Positions 37,284-46,708 of a stretch of DNA of 64,000 nt are shown here, piece after piece; position 1 is the first letter of the stretch, and every line of letters begins with the position of its first letter. The stretch covers positions 1 through 64,000 of the forward strand of contig NZ_BCTO01000024.1 of assembly GCF_001571325.1 (NCBI RefSeq), written 5' to 3'. A program made the translations under genes and the position numbers. The notes beneath the pieces are model-generated. The model did no database searches and was not told where the DNA came from. It worked only from the letters and a program-made list of their open reading frames with translations. This DNA is from Delftia tsuruhatensis NBRC 16741. GTDB taxonomy: Bacteria; Pseudomonadota; Gammaproteobacteria; Burkholderiales; Burkholderiaceae_C.

Positions 37284-38261
37284 ATGCTGCAAGCCCCCTC
37301 TTCCCTCCCCGCCACGGCCGCTGAAGAAGCGCCCATCTACGCTCCCACACGCCCCTGGCGCTCGCGCATGGTGCCGGTGCGCACCATGGAGTACCACGTG
37401 CGCGAGTGGGGACCTGTGGATGGCGATCCCGCGCTGGCGCCGCTGGTGCTGGTGCACGGCTGGATGGATGTGGCGGCCTCCTACCAGTTCGTGGTCGATG
37501 CCTTTGGCGAGGCCTTCATGGCGGGGCGCCGCATCATCGCGCCGGACTGGCGCGGCTTCGGCCTGAGCCGGCCGGCCTGGCCTGCCGACCGGCATGACTT
37601 TGCCGACTACCTGGGCGACCTGGACCATCTGCTGGACACCCTGGCGGGCGATACGCCCGTGGACCTGGTGGGCCACAGCATGGGCGGCAACGTGTCCATG
37701 ATGTATGCGGGCGCGCGGCCTGCACGCATACGCCGGCTGGTCAACCTCGAAGGCTTCGGCATGCCGGCCACCCGGCCAGACCAGGCGCCTGCGCGCTATG
37801 CGCAGTGGATGGACGAGCTGCGCCAGCTGCGCAGCGGCGGCATGGAACTCAAGAGCTATGACAGCGTGCAGGACGTGGCGCGCAGGCTGATGAAGACCAA
37901 CCGCCGCCTGCCCGAGGACAAGGCGCTGTGGCTGGCCCACCACTGGGCGGCGCCCAATGCGCAGGGCCGCTGGGAAATCCTGGGCGACACGGCGCACAAG
38001 CTCATCAGCGCCCAGCTGTTCCGCGTGGAAGAAATCCTGGCCCTGTACCGCGCCATCACGGCGCCGGTACTGGCCGTCGAGGCCAGCGACGACAGCCTGG
38101 GCATGTGGTGGAAGGACCGCTACACGCTGGCCGAGTACCACGAGCGCATCGGGCAGATTGCGGACTGCCGCACGGCCGTGGTTCAGGACGCCGGCCATAT
38201 GCTGCACCACGACCAGCCGGCGGCCGTGGCCGGGCTGATCGAGCAATTCCTCAGCACCTGA
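37284..38261 (+). CDS. Alpha/beta hydrolase
   Basis: A 325-residue cytoplasmic hydrolase. The oxyanion-hole region is LVLVHGWMDVAASYQ, the nucleophile elbow is VGHSMGGN (Ser), the acid lies near VEASDDSLG, and the catalytic His is in DAGHMLHHDQP. The ATG at 37284 begins MLQAPSSLPATAAEE. An esterase/lipase-like activity is likely but the substrate is unknown. It is divergent from the ABC importer. Confidence 0.88.
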   Translation: MLQAPSSLPATAAEEAPIYAPTRPWRSRMVPVRTMEYHVREWGPVDGDPALAPLVLVHGWMDVAASYQFVVDAFGEAFMAGRRIIAPDWRGFGLSRPAWPADRHDFADYLGDLDHLLDTLAGDTPVDLVGHSMGGNVSMMYAGARPARIRRLVNLEGFGMPATRPDQAPARYAQWMDELRQLRSGGMELKSYDSVQDVARRLMKTNRRLPEDKALWLAHHWAAPNAQGRWEILGDTAHKLISAQLFRVEEILALYRAITAPVLAVEASDDSLGMWWKDRYTLAEYHERIGQIADCRTAVVQDAGHMLHHDQPAAVAGLIEQFLST

Positions 38262-38278
38262 GGCCTGCGCGCGCCGCT

Positions 38279-38328
38279 ACTGCAGCCTATTGCAACCTAC
38301 TGCAACCTACTGCAACCTACTGCGGCCG
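38279..38328 (-). repeat. 10-base tandem repeat carrying the acylase stop codon
   Basis: On the minus strand GCAGTAGGTT occurs three times in a row, followed by GCAATAGGCT and GCAGTAGCGG. The first TAG is the gene's stop. Because the unit is 10 bases, successive TAGs fall in all three reading frames. Confidence 0.8.
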
Positions 38329-40851
38329 CAGCATCATCGAATGGCGCCAGCGCGCGGGCGCCATCTGCAGCGGCCGGTAGCGGCCGTCGGCCCATTCGGC
38401 AGACATGTCCGCATAGCGGCTGGACAGGGCCACGCCGCTTTGGCCGGTCTGGTAGATGAACAGCGAGCGCTCGGGCTCGGCCAGGTCGTAGATGGCGCGC
38501 AGCGATGCCGCATGGCGGTTGGCGAACGGCGCCCTGGCATCGCCGGGCAGGTACTGGCCCACGTTGACGGTGTAGCTGTCACCGCCCGAAGGCACGCTGA
38601 CATTGAAGATGCCCGCCAGCAGCCCCACGCTGCCCAGCGGCCGGTGGCTGCTCAGGGCCGCATGCGCCGTGCCCCAGCGCCAGCGGCCCAGATCGCTGCC
38701 CTGCATGGACTGCAGGCGCACCAGCGCCCGGTCCAGCGCCTGGCTGACCTGGGCACTGCAGCCTGCAGCCGCGCACCACCAGCCGTCGCGGCGTTCCAGC
38801 ATGCCTTCGATGCCTGCGCGGTAGTCGCGCTTGCCATAGGTGGCCGCAAAGGTCTGTGCGCCAATGCGCGGGATCACCAGGCCGCGCGTGAGTTCGTCCA
38901 CCCAGGCGGCAAAGATCAGGGGCGCGGCCTGCGCAGCATCCATGCGGCCGTCGAACTGCGCCATCACCCGGCGCGCCTGCCCGGCCAGCGGATGTGTGGC
39001 CGGCGCTTCGTCCAGGGCCTTGAGCATTTGCGGCAGCAGGGCACGGGCGGCCAGCGAGGTCTGGTCGTTCTGGATGGAGGCCATGCTGACCACGTCGTGC
39101 CTGTCCTTCGCATCGATGAGTTCGGTGATGCGCTGGTGCCGGTACGGCAGGCTCCAGTCCTGGGTGAGGAAGTGGGCATAGCCCTCGCGCGTGATGCGCT
39201 GGTTGGCGGTGGCCAGATAGCCCTGCGCCGTTCCATCGTCCTGCGGGGCCTGGTCGTAGGGCAGCCAGCCCTGCCAGTCGTAGCGTGCCTCCCAGCCCGG
39301 CGCGGGCGCCACGCCGCGCAGGTCGTTGTCGGCCGCGCGCAGCGGCACCCGGCCTGCGGCCTTGAAGCCGATGTCGCCATGGACATCGGCCGCGACGATG
39401 CTCTGCATGGGCGAGTGGTAGTCGGCAAAGGCCTCGAACAGCTGGGCCACGCTGCGCGCCTCGTTGGCGCGCAGGCCGGCCTGCACGGTGAGGTTGTCGG
39501 TGTCCAGCGCGGCCCAGCGCAGGGCCACGGCGTAGCGGCGCTTGTCGAGCACGGCCTCGTACTGGGGCTGCACATCGCTGATCACGGGGCCGTGGCGCGT
39601 GCTGCGCAGCGTGAGCTGCACATCGGCCCGGCCCTTGACCCTGATGCGCTCGCTGCGCTCGGTGAAAGGCGCCCAGCCGTCCGGCGTGCGGTAGCGGCCC
39701 GGGTTGCCTGGATCGATCTGCTCCAGGTACAGATCCTGCACATCGGGATTGGTGTTGGTAAAGCCCCAGGCCACCTCGCGCGTGCGCCCCAGCACCACGA
39801 AGGGCAGGCCCGGCAGGGTGGCCCCCACCACATCGATGGGCGCCAGCGGCGTGCCGTCCTGCGCATGGCCGGCGGGCGACTGCAGGCGCGCGTAGTACCA
39901 GATGGCGGGCGCGCTCAGGCCCAGATGGGGATCGTTGGCCAACAGGGGCTTGCCGCTGACCGTGCGGCTACCCGACAGCACCCAGTTGTTGCTGCCCTTG
40001 CCGTCGTTGGTGCCCGCATCGCGCACCATGTCGCGGGACCAGCGGGCCCAGGCATCGCTCGCCTCGCCGGCAGCAGCCACCTTGGGCGCAGACGCCGCCT
40101 GTGCCTCCTGGCGGTACACGCCCAGCCCTCGGTAAAGCGCGGCCAGATCGGTGGCGGTGGCCGGCGCCTCGCCCGGATAGGGCGACATCAGCTGCCACAG
40201 CTGCTGTGTGTCCAGTTGCGAGAGCGCGGCCAGCCGCGCGAACTCGTTGCCCCAGTTGCCGCCCAGGTCCAGCGCCATCATCAGCGCCCAGCCCACGCTG
40301 TCCTCGGGCGCCCAGGCCGAGCTGTCGCCTCCGCCCGGCGTGGTGCCCAGCAGCATGAATTCGGGCACCTGCGGATGCTGGCGCATGGGCAGGGCCGCAT
40401 AGAAGGCCGCGATGCCCTCGCTGTAGGCCTGCAGCGCCTCGCGCGCGTTGGCGGGCAGGGATGCGTACTGGCGCCGCGCCGCGCCGCGTATGTCCAGCGC
40501 ACGCATGAGCTTGTCGGTGTCCAGCGTGGCCGGCCCGAGGATCTCGGACAGCGTGCCGTGCATCAGGCGGCGGTTGAACTCCAGCTGCCAGCCGCGCTCC
40601 TGCGCATGCACATGGCCCAGCGCGCGCCACAGGTCCTGCGGCGTGAAGGCGCTGATGTGGGTGATGTCGGCCTCGTCGCGCCGCACACGCACGGGCTGCT
40701 CCAGGCCGGCCAGCGTGAGCTGTCCGTCGAGCACCGGCTGCACGCGCACGGCATAGATGGCCACCGCGCTGCCGGCCAGCAGGGCCGAGCCGACCAACGC
40801 CACGGCGCCCACGCTCCACCATCGCGAGTTCAGGATTCGCATGATTCCCAT
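38317..40851 (-). CDS. Penicillin-acylase-family Ntn hydrolase
   Basis: An 844-residue exported amidohydrolase. A membrane/signal segment (about 12-33) is followed by the alpha chain, a spacer, and the beta chain, which starts at the autocatalytic Gly-Ser of KGSNNWVLSGSRT (Ser about 285), the N-terminal nucleophile. NDPHLGL and the Asn-rich FTNTNPDVQDL are family motifs. Precursor processing in the periplasm is expected from the family. Members cleave N-acyl homoserine lactones, beta-lactams or other amides, so the substrate here is open. ATG at 40851 chosen for its purine-rich ribosome site; 40842 is possible. Confidence 0.9.
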   Translation of the reverse strand: MGIMRILNSRWWSVGAVALVGSALLAGSAVAIYAVRVQPVLDGQLTLAGLEQPVRVRRDEADITHISAFTPQDLWRALGHVHAQERGWQLEFNRRLMHGTLSEILGPATLDTDKLMRALDIRGAARRQYASLPANAREALQAYSEGIAAFYAALPMRQHPQVPEFMLLGTTPGGGDSSAWAPEDSVGWALMMALDLGGNWGNEFARLAALSQLDTQQLWQLMSPYPGEAPATATDLAALYRGLGVYRQEAQAASAPKVAAAGEASDAWARWSRDMVRDAGTNDGKGSNNWVLSGSRTVSGKPLLANDPHLGLSAPAIWYYARLQSPAGHAQDGTPLAPIDVVGATLPGLPFVVLGRTREVAWGFTNTNPDVQDLYLEQIDPGNPGRYRTPDGWAPFTERSERIRVKGRADVQLTLRSTRHGPVISDVQPQYEAVLDKRRYAVALRWAALDTDNLTVQAGLRANEARSVAQLFEAFADYHSPMQSIVAADVHGDIGFKAAGRVPLRAADNDLRGVAPAPGWEARYDWQGWLPYDQAPQDDGTAQGYLATANQRITREGYAHFLTQDWSLPYRHQRITELIDAKDRHDVVSMASIQNDQTSLAARALLPQMLKALDEAPATHPLAGQARRVMAQFDGRMDAAQAAPLIFAAWVDELTRGLVIPRIGAQTFAATYGKRDYRAGIEGMLERRDGWWCAAAGCSAQVSQALDRALVRLQSMQGSDLGRWRWGTAHAALSSHRPLGSVGLLAGIFNVSVPSGGDSYTVNVGQYLPGDARAPFANRHAASLRAIYDLAEPERSLFIYQTGQSGVALSSRYADMSAEWADGRYRPLQMAPARWRHSMMLRPQ

Positions 40852-41036
40852 TCTTCTCCCTTCCCCCTGCTTTTTTTCATATCGTAGTGTTGCAGTTTGT
40901 AGCATATGAACTGGTCCATTGCTCACATTGCTCACGACGAATCGTCAGCAAGTCTGGCCCCGCCTTCAGGCGACAATCAGCGCCCGCCCTGCGCAAATGG
41001 ATGCAGGGCGCCAGACAGAAACAGGAAGTACCAGGA

Positions 41037-41417
41037 ATGTGGCCTTTCAGCCTCTTGAAGAAGCTCAGCCAGGACCCGCCCGTGGGCCAGCCCCGTGGTG
41101 ACTACATAGGCTGCTACCTGCTGGGAACCGAGGCGCCGGGCCAGGCCGGTGTCAGCTACGTCTCGCTGGCCACCACGCGCGAGCAGCTGCAGGCCGATGC
41201 CCGCGCCTACCTTGAAGGCTTCGTGCGCGACCACCCCGAAGCGGCCGACACCGACCTGTCCGCCATCCGCTCCCTGCTGGAGAACCTGCCCCAGCGCCTG
41301 GACGCCCACCTGTCCGGCGACACGCGCGCGCCGCTGGCCGAGCAAGGCGGCACCGTGCTCTTCCTGCGCACCGGCATGCGCGCCCGCCGCAAGGAAAACG
41401 GCCGCTACCTCGAATAG
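41037..41417 (+). CDS. Hypothetical small protein
   Basis: A 126-residue soluble protein starting MWPFSLLKKLSQDPPVG, with no clear signal peptide. It has a tyrosine-rich N-terminal part (DYIGCYLLGTE), a helix around residues 50-70 (REQLQADARAYLEGFVRD) and a basic end (MRARRKENGRYLE). I do not recognise the family. The ATG at 41037 follows AAACAGGAAGTACCAGGA. Third-position GC is high, as in neighbouring genes, supporting real coding. Confidence 0.65.
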   Translation: MWPFSLLKKLSQDPPVGQPRGDYIGCYLLGTEAPGQAGVSYVSLATTREQLQADARAYLEGFVRDHPEAADTDLSAIRSLLENLPQRLDAHLSGDTRAPLAEQGGTVLFLRTGMRARRKENGRYLE

Positions 41418-41489
41418 CAGTCAGCCCCCCGCCACCGGACAGAGCATCAAAAACTGGCGCGGCCAAGAACAAGGGACAGCGAGCAAGGG

Positions 41490-41573
41490 CCTACGCCGGC
41501 CGCGCCGCCCCGCAGCGAGGCTGTAGTCCCCCCCGCGAAGCGAGAGGGGGAAGGCGCGCAGCGCCTCAGGGGG
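41490..41573 (-). repeat. GC-rich intergenic repeat, copy C
   Basis: On the minus strand CCCCCTGAGGCGCTGCGCGCC, then TTCCCCCTCTCGCTTCGCGGGG and CCTCGCTGCGGGGCGGC. The same blocks occur in copy A. The TGA in its first block is the stop codon of the adjacent hydroxylase gene, so the repeat abuts and supplies the end of the coding region. Confidence 0.7.
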
Positions 41574-42315
41574 AGTTCTGCTTGTGCACGTCTTGCCAGC
41601 GCAGCATGTCGGTCACGCGCTCGGCCTTGTCGGCATCAAAGCCCAGGCGCTCCACCCGCTCGGCCGGATTGGCCCAGGTGCCGAACAGCAGATCCCAGAC
41701 GGGCAGGCCGTAGTTCTGCGCATGGTGGCCGTACTGGTGGTGCACGGTGTGCATCTCGGGCCGCTGCACGATGTATCCCAGCCAGCGCGGCGTGCGGATG
41801 TCGGCATGCAGGAACAGGTCGAACGCCCCCGTGAGGCCGATGGCAAAGGCGGCAGCCAGCGGGCTGGCCCCCAGCACCCAGTAGCTGGAGAGCGCGCTCA
41901 GCAGCACGGCGGCGGCCGTGTCCATGGGATGGGCGAAAAACGCCGTGAGCGCCTCCACGCGCGGCGCGCTGTGGTGAAGCTGGTGGAACAGGCGCCACAG
42001 CGTGTCCGACCGGTGCGTGGCGCGGTGCCACCAGTAAAAGACAAAGCTGGTGAGCACAAAGCTCAGTGCGCCCACGGCCCAGGCCGGCCATTGCCGGCCC
42101 ACGTCCAGCAGCGCATGGCGGCGGATGCCGTCCGAGAACAGATGGCCTACCGCCAAGGTGGTGGCCAGCGTGCCCAGGCCCAGCAGCGTGGACAGGATCA
42201 GCCAGCGCCGGTCGCAATGGTTGCGCGAGGCCGGCGCGATCACCTCGCGCGTGAAGATGCCGACGAACATCAGCGCCAGCAGCGGGTAGGCCGCGAACTC
42301 CCACATCTGCAGCAT
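41566..42315 (-). CDS. Fatty acid hydroxylase/sterol desaturase family membrane enzyme
   Basis: A 249-residue membrane protein with four to six helices and the di-iron histidine boxes HRATH (about 97-101), HQLHH (about 111-115) and HTVHHQ (about 188-193), as in the fatty acid hydroxylase superfamily. Bacterial members act on lipids or ether lipids and their substrates are mostly unknown. The last codons run straight into an intergenic repeat that provides the stop. It is 19 bases downstream of the LD-carboxypeptidase gene. Confidence 0.9.
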   Translation of the reverse strand: MLQMWEFAAYPLLALMFVGIFTREVIAPASRNHCDRRWLILSTLLGLGTLATTLAVGHLFSDGIRRHALLDVGRQWPAWAVGALSFVLTSFVFYWWHRATHRSDTLWRLFHQLHHSAPRVEALTAFFAHPMDTAAAVLLSALSSYWVLGASPLAAAFAIGLTGAFDLFLHADIRTPRWLGYIVQRPEMHTVHHQYGHHAQNYGLPVWDLLFGTWANPAERVERLGFDADKAERVTDMLRWQDVHKQNSP

Positions 42316-42334
42316 GCCGTCTGCTCCTTGCCGC

Positions 42335-43534
42335 TCAGTGCACGTGGCCCCAGTAGATCAGCGCATCGCGCCCTTCGACCGACAGCGACACGGGCGCGCC
42401 CACGGGCAGCATCACCTTGGTCGGCACATGGCCGTAGGGCAGGCCCTGCAGCACGGGGCACTTGACCTGGCTGCGCAGCCAGTCGATCACGGTCTGCAGC
42501 TTGAAGCCCTTGTCATGCGAGCTGAGCTTGAACTCGCTGAACTGGCCGAACACGATGGCCTTTTGCTGGGCCAGCACGCCCGCATGCAGCAGCTGGGTCA
42601 GCATGCGCTCCACGCGGTAGGGATGCTCGCCCACGTCTTCCAGGAACAGGATGCCGCCCTTGATCTGCGGGAAGTACGGCGTGCCCAGCAGGGACACCAG
42701 CACGGCCAGGTTGCCGCCCCACAGCGTGGCGCCGCCGCTGATGTAGAAGTCCTTGACGGCAGGCTTGCCGTCTTCGCGCAGGCCGATCTTCGGCATCTGC
42801 CAGCCCGCGCCCTCGCCCTGGCCGCTGAGCAGGTCGTTGAAGCAGTCCAGCATGATGTCGTCCACGCCGCCCTCGTCGTCGGGGCGGCCGAAGTCGTGCA
42901 CCAGCAGCGGGCCGGCCCAGGTGGTGGCGCCGGTCTTGGCCAGCAGGGCCAGCGACAGCGCCGTGAAGTCGCTCAGGCCCACGAAACGCGTGCCGCCTGC
43001 GATGGCCTTGGCCACGGCCTTGTACTTGATGCCCGGCAGGATGCGCGTGAGGCCGTAGCCGCCGCGCGTGGGCAGCGCCAGGTCGGCACCGCTGGCCGCC
43101 GCACGGTCGATGGCCGCCAGGCGCGTGGCGTCGTCGCCGGCAAAGCGCTGGTGGCTGCTCAGCGCATCGGCATCGATCTCCACCTGGTGGCCCATGGCCT
43201 CCAGGCGGCGCACGGCCCGCTTGAAACCGGCCTTGTCGCGCACGGCGCCGGCGGGCGAGTAGATATAGATGTGGCGCGGACCCTGGTCATGCGCGTGGCC
43301 GCAGCAGCTGCCGTCGGCGGCGTGCACATGCTCGTGGTCGTGGGCATCCCCATGGTCATCGGCACGCCCGTGGCCATGCGCGCAGCACTGGCCGTCGGCT
43401 GAATGCACATGCTCGTGCGAGTGATCTGCGGGAGCAGAAACGGTAGCGGTAGCGGCTGCCGTTTTGCGGGGGGTGCGGGAACTGCGCGAAGTGGCCAAGG
43501 TGGTTCCATGCCGGCCCTGGCCGGCATGCTCCAT
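42335..43534 (-). CDS. LD-carboxypeptidase with His/Cys-rich N-terminal tail
   Basis: A 399-residue serine peptidase of family S66 (LdcA-like), which removes the terminal D-Ala from murein tetrapeptides during recycling. The catalytic domain starts near residue 87 (RHIYIYSPAGAV). TRGGYG is at 156-161, the nucleophile is Ser188 in GLSDFT, and FLEDVGEHPYR and the final LQGLPYGHVP carry the Glu and His. About 90 residues precede it, with two near-copies of HEHVHXADGXCCXH (40-53 and 67-80) and more His between them, a probable metal-binding tail. The start at 43534 lacks a clear ribosome site and is tentative. Confidence 0.85.
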   Translation of the reverse strand: MEHAGQGRHGTTLATSRSSRTPRKTAAATATVSAPADHSHEHVHSADGQCCAHGHGRADDHGDAHDHEHVHAADGSCCGHAHDQGPRHIYIYSPAGAVRDKAGFKRAVRRLEAMGHQVEIDADALSSHQRFAGDDATRLAAIDRAAASGADLALPTRGGYGLTRILPGIKYKAVAKAIAGGTRFVGLSDFTALSLALLAKTGATTWAGPLLVHDFGRPDDEGGVDDIMLDCFNDLLSGQGEGAGWQMPKIGLREDGKPAVKDFYISGGATLWGGNLAVLVSLLGTPYFPQIKGGILFLEDVGEHPYRVERMLTQLLHAGVLAQQKAIVFGQFSEFKLSSHDKGFKLQTVIDWLRSQVKCPVLQGLPYGHVPTKVMLPVGAPVSLSVEGRDALIYWGHVH

Positions 43535-43601
43535 ATTGCAAGGGGAGTGAAGACGGGGACCTGGCGCCGCGCAGCCCCGGCAAGGGGCCGGCGGCGCTGG
43601 C

Positions 43602-44981
<1,380 letters not shown>

Positions 44982-46241
44982 TCAGGGCAGCGCCTTGCGC
45001 ACGCCCTGCGCGTAGTGGTACAGCGTGACCACCGGCGCCTGCAGCTCGCCCTGGGGCGTGAAGGCAATCGGCGCCGTCACGCCCTCATACCGGGTCTGGC
45101 GCAGATAGGGGATATAGGCATCGGGCCGGATGGAATCGGCCCGCACCATGGCCTGGGCCAGCACCATGGTGGCATCGTAGGCGTAGGGGCTGAAGACCTG
45201 GTACTGGTCGGCAAAGCGCTGGTCATAGCGCTGCTTCCAGGCGGTGCCGCCCGGCATGCGCTCCAGCGGGCTGCCGCCCACGGCGCAGGTCACGTTGCGC
45301 AGCGGCGCCGCGTTGCCGGCCAGCTCGGGCAGGCGCAGCGTGCACTGGCCGTCGCCGCCCAGAAAGCGCACCTTGTCCATGGCCAGCTGGGCCATCTGCC
45401 TGAGCATGGGGCCGGCCTGGGCATCCAGGCCGCCGAAGAAGATGGCGTCGGGCTTCTTGCCCTTGATGGCCGTGAGGATGGGGACGAAGTCCGTGGACTT
45501 GTCGCCGGTGTACTGCTTGTCCACGATCTCGATGCCCTGCTCGCGCGCCTGGGCCTCGAACAGCGCCACGATGCCCTGGCCGTAGGCCGAGCGGTCATCG
45601 ATGATGGCCACGCGCTTGACGCCCAGCTTGCCCACGGCGTGGGACACCAGCGCATCGACCATGGCGCGGTCGTCGGCGATCACGCGGTACGTGGTGTCAT
45701 AGCCCGACTGGGTGATGGCCGGGTTGCTGGCCGCCGGCGTGACCATGACGATGCCGCAGTCCTGATAGATGGACGTGGCCGGCAGCGTGGTGCCCGACTG
45801 CAGGTGGCCGACCACGGCCGCCACCTTCTTGTCGCACAGGCGCCGGGCCAGGGCCACGGCCTGGCCGGGGTCGCCGCCGTCGTCGCCGGCCTCCAGCTTC
45901 CAGTGCAGCTTGCGCCCGCCGATCTCCAGGCCCTTGGCATTGAGATCGTCCAGGGCCATGCGCACGCCGTTTTCCTCATCCTTGCCCAGGCTGGCAATGG
46001 GGCCGGACACCGGCCCGGCATGGGCAATGCGCACCACCAGGGGCGCATCGGCTGCACCCGGTGCAGCGGGCGCAGCGGGTGCAGCGGCCGTACCGGGTGC
46101 AGCCGCCGCAGCGGAAGCCCCTGCCGCCTGCCCGTTGGCCGGGCCGCTTCCCGGCAGCGCCCAGGCCAGGCCGCCGCTGCCCAGCATGGCGCACAGCAGG
46201 GCCGGGCCGGCCCACGGGAAATGGCGAATCGAGGCGTGCAT
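44982..46241 (-). CDS. LIV-type branched-chain substrate-binding protein (orphan)
   Basis: A 419-residue periplasmic binding protein of the type I (LivJ/LivK) class. A signal region (about 1-28) is followed by an Ala/Pro/Gly-rich linker (about 35-66) and then the binding fold: VRIAHAGPVSGPIASLGKDEENG, VAAVVGHLQSGTTLPA and VTPAASNPAIT. No permease or ATPase genes are adjacent, so it is an orphan that may serve the LIV system elsewhere. The tadA start codon lies beyond its stop with a 12-base gap in transcription order binding protein then tadA. Confidence 0.9.
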   Translation of the reverse strand: MHASIRHFPWAGPALLCAMLGSGGLAWALPGSGPANGQAAGASAAAAAPGTAAAPAAPAAPGAADAPLVVRIAHAGPVSGPIASLGKDEENGVRMALDDLNAKGLEIGGRKLHWKLEAGDDGGDPGQAVALARRLCDKKVAAVVGHLQSGTTLPATSIYQDCGIVMVTPAASNPAITQSGYDTTYRVIADDRAMVDALVSHAVGKLGVKRVAIIDDRSAYGQGIVALFEAQAREQGIEIVDKQYTGDKSTDFVPILTAIKGKKPDAIFFGGLDAQAGPMLRQMAQLAMDKVRFLGGDGQCTLRLPELAGNAAPLRNVTCAVGGSPLERMPGGTAWKQRYDQRFADQYQVFSPYAYDATMVLAQAMVRADSIRPDAYIPYLRQTRYEGVTAPIAFTPQGELQAPVVTLYHYAQGVRKALP

Positions 46242-46708
46242 GGCAACTCCTGGAAAAAACGGTCAATCAGTGAAACGGCGCCTTGGCCAGCGAAATCCGC
46301 TGCGGCGTGGCCAGTCTGGCGCTGCCCGGCCGGTCAAGGACTGGCGCAGCGAAAGCGCACCAGGCAGAGGGCGGAGCAGGCACGGGCCAGGGTGTCCGGC
46401 ATGGCGGCCCGGCCCGTGCAGTGCGCATCCTAAAGGATAGGCAAAAACCGGCGCTGCGCGTCCGGGCATCGGGCGCATACCCCCTGGCGCACGTTTTTTC
46501 GGGGCTGCGGCGATAATGCTGCGCCTCACCGCAAACGGGCTGCGAGGTTTTCGTCGCCGGACCGCCCCAAGACAAAAAGCGGCCCCCTTGGGGGGCAGCG
46601 GACCTTGCGCAGCAAGGGTAGCGTGGGGGCCAGTTTTCCCCCGCATTGCGCCCGACGCCCGGCCCCCCACGCCGGTGCGGGTACGAACACAGAACACCAC
46701 AAAGCCCC
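46242..46708. promoter_or_regulatory. Divergent intergenic region with repeat
   Basis: This 467-base stretch separates the orphan binding protein from rlhA. No coding region with neighbour-like codon use is visible, although open frames exist by chance. It contains the repeat block described separately (46556-46632), an AT-rich spot near 46431-46450 (AAAGGATAGGCAAAAA) and a CGATAAT -10-like sequence at 46510-46517 on the plus strand. Confidence 0.5.
46556..46632. repeat. GC-rich intergenic repeat of a second type, copy D
   Basis: GCCGGACCGCCCCAAG, a short A-rich spacer, then GCGGCCCCCTTGGGGGGCAGC and ACCTTGCGCAGCAAGG with GCGTGGGGGCC. It contains the hairpins CCCCCTTGGGGG and CCTTGCGCAGCAAGG. 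It differs from copies A/B/C but has the same GC-rich, gene-flanking character. Confidence 0.55.

Noticed and set aside
38290-40887. An 865-codon plus-strand frame opposite the acylase
   Set aside because: The acylase has all Ntn-hydrolase motifs; the opposite frame is Arg/His/Gln-rich and featureless.
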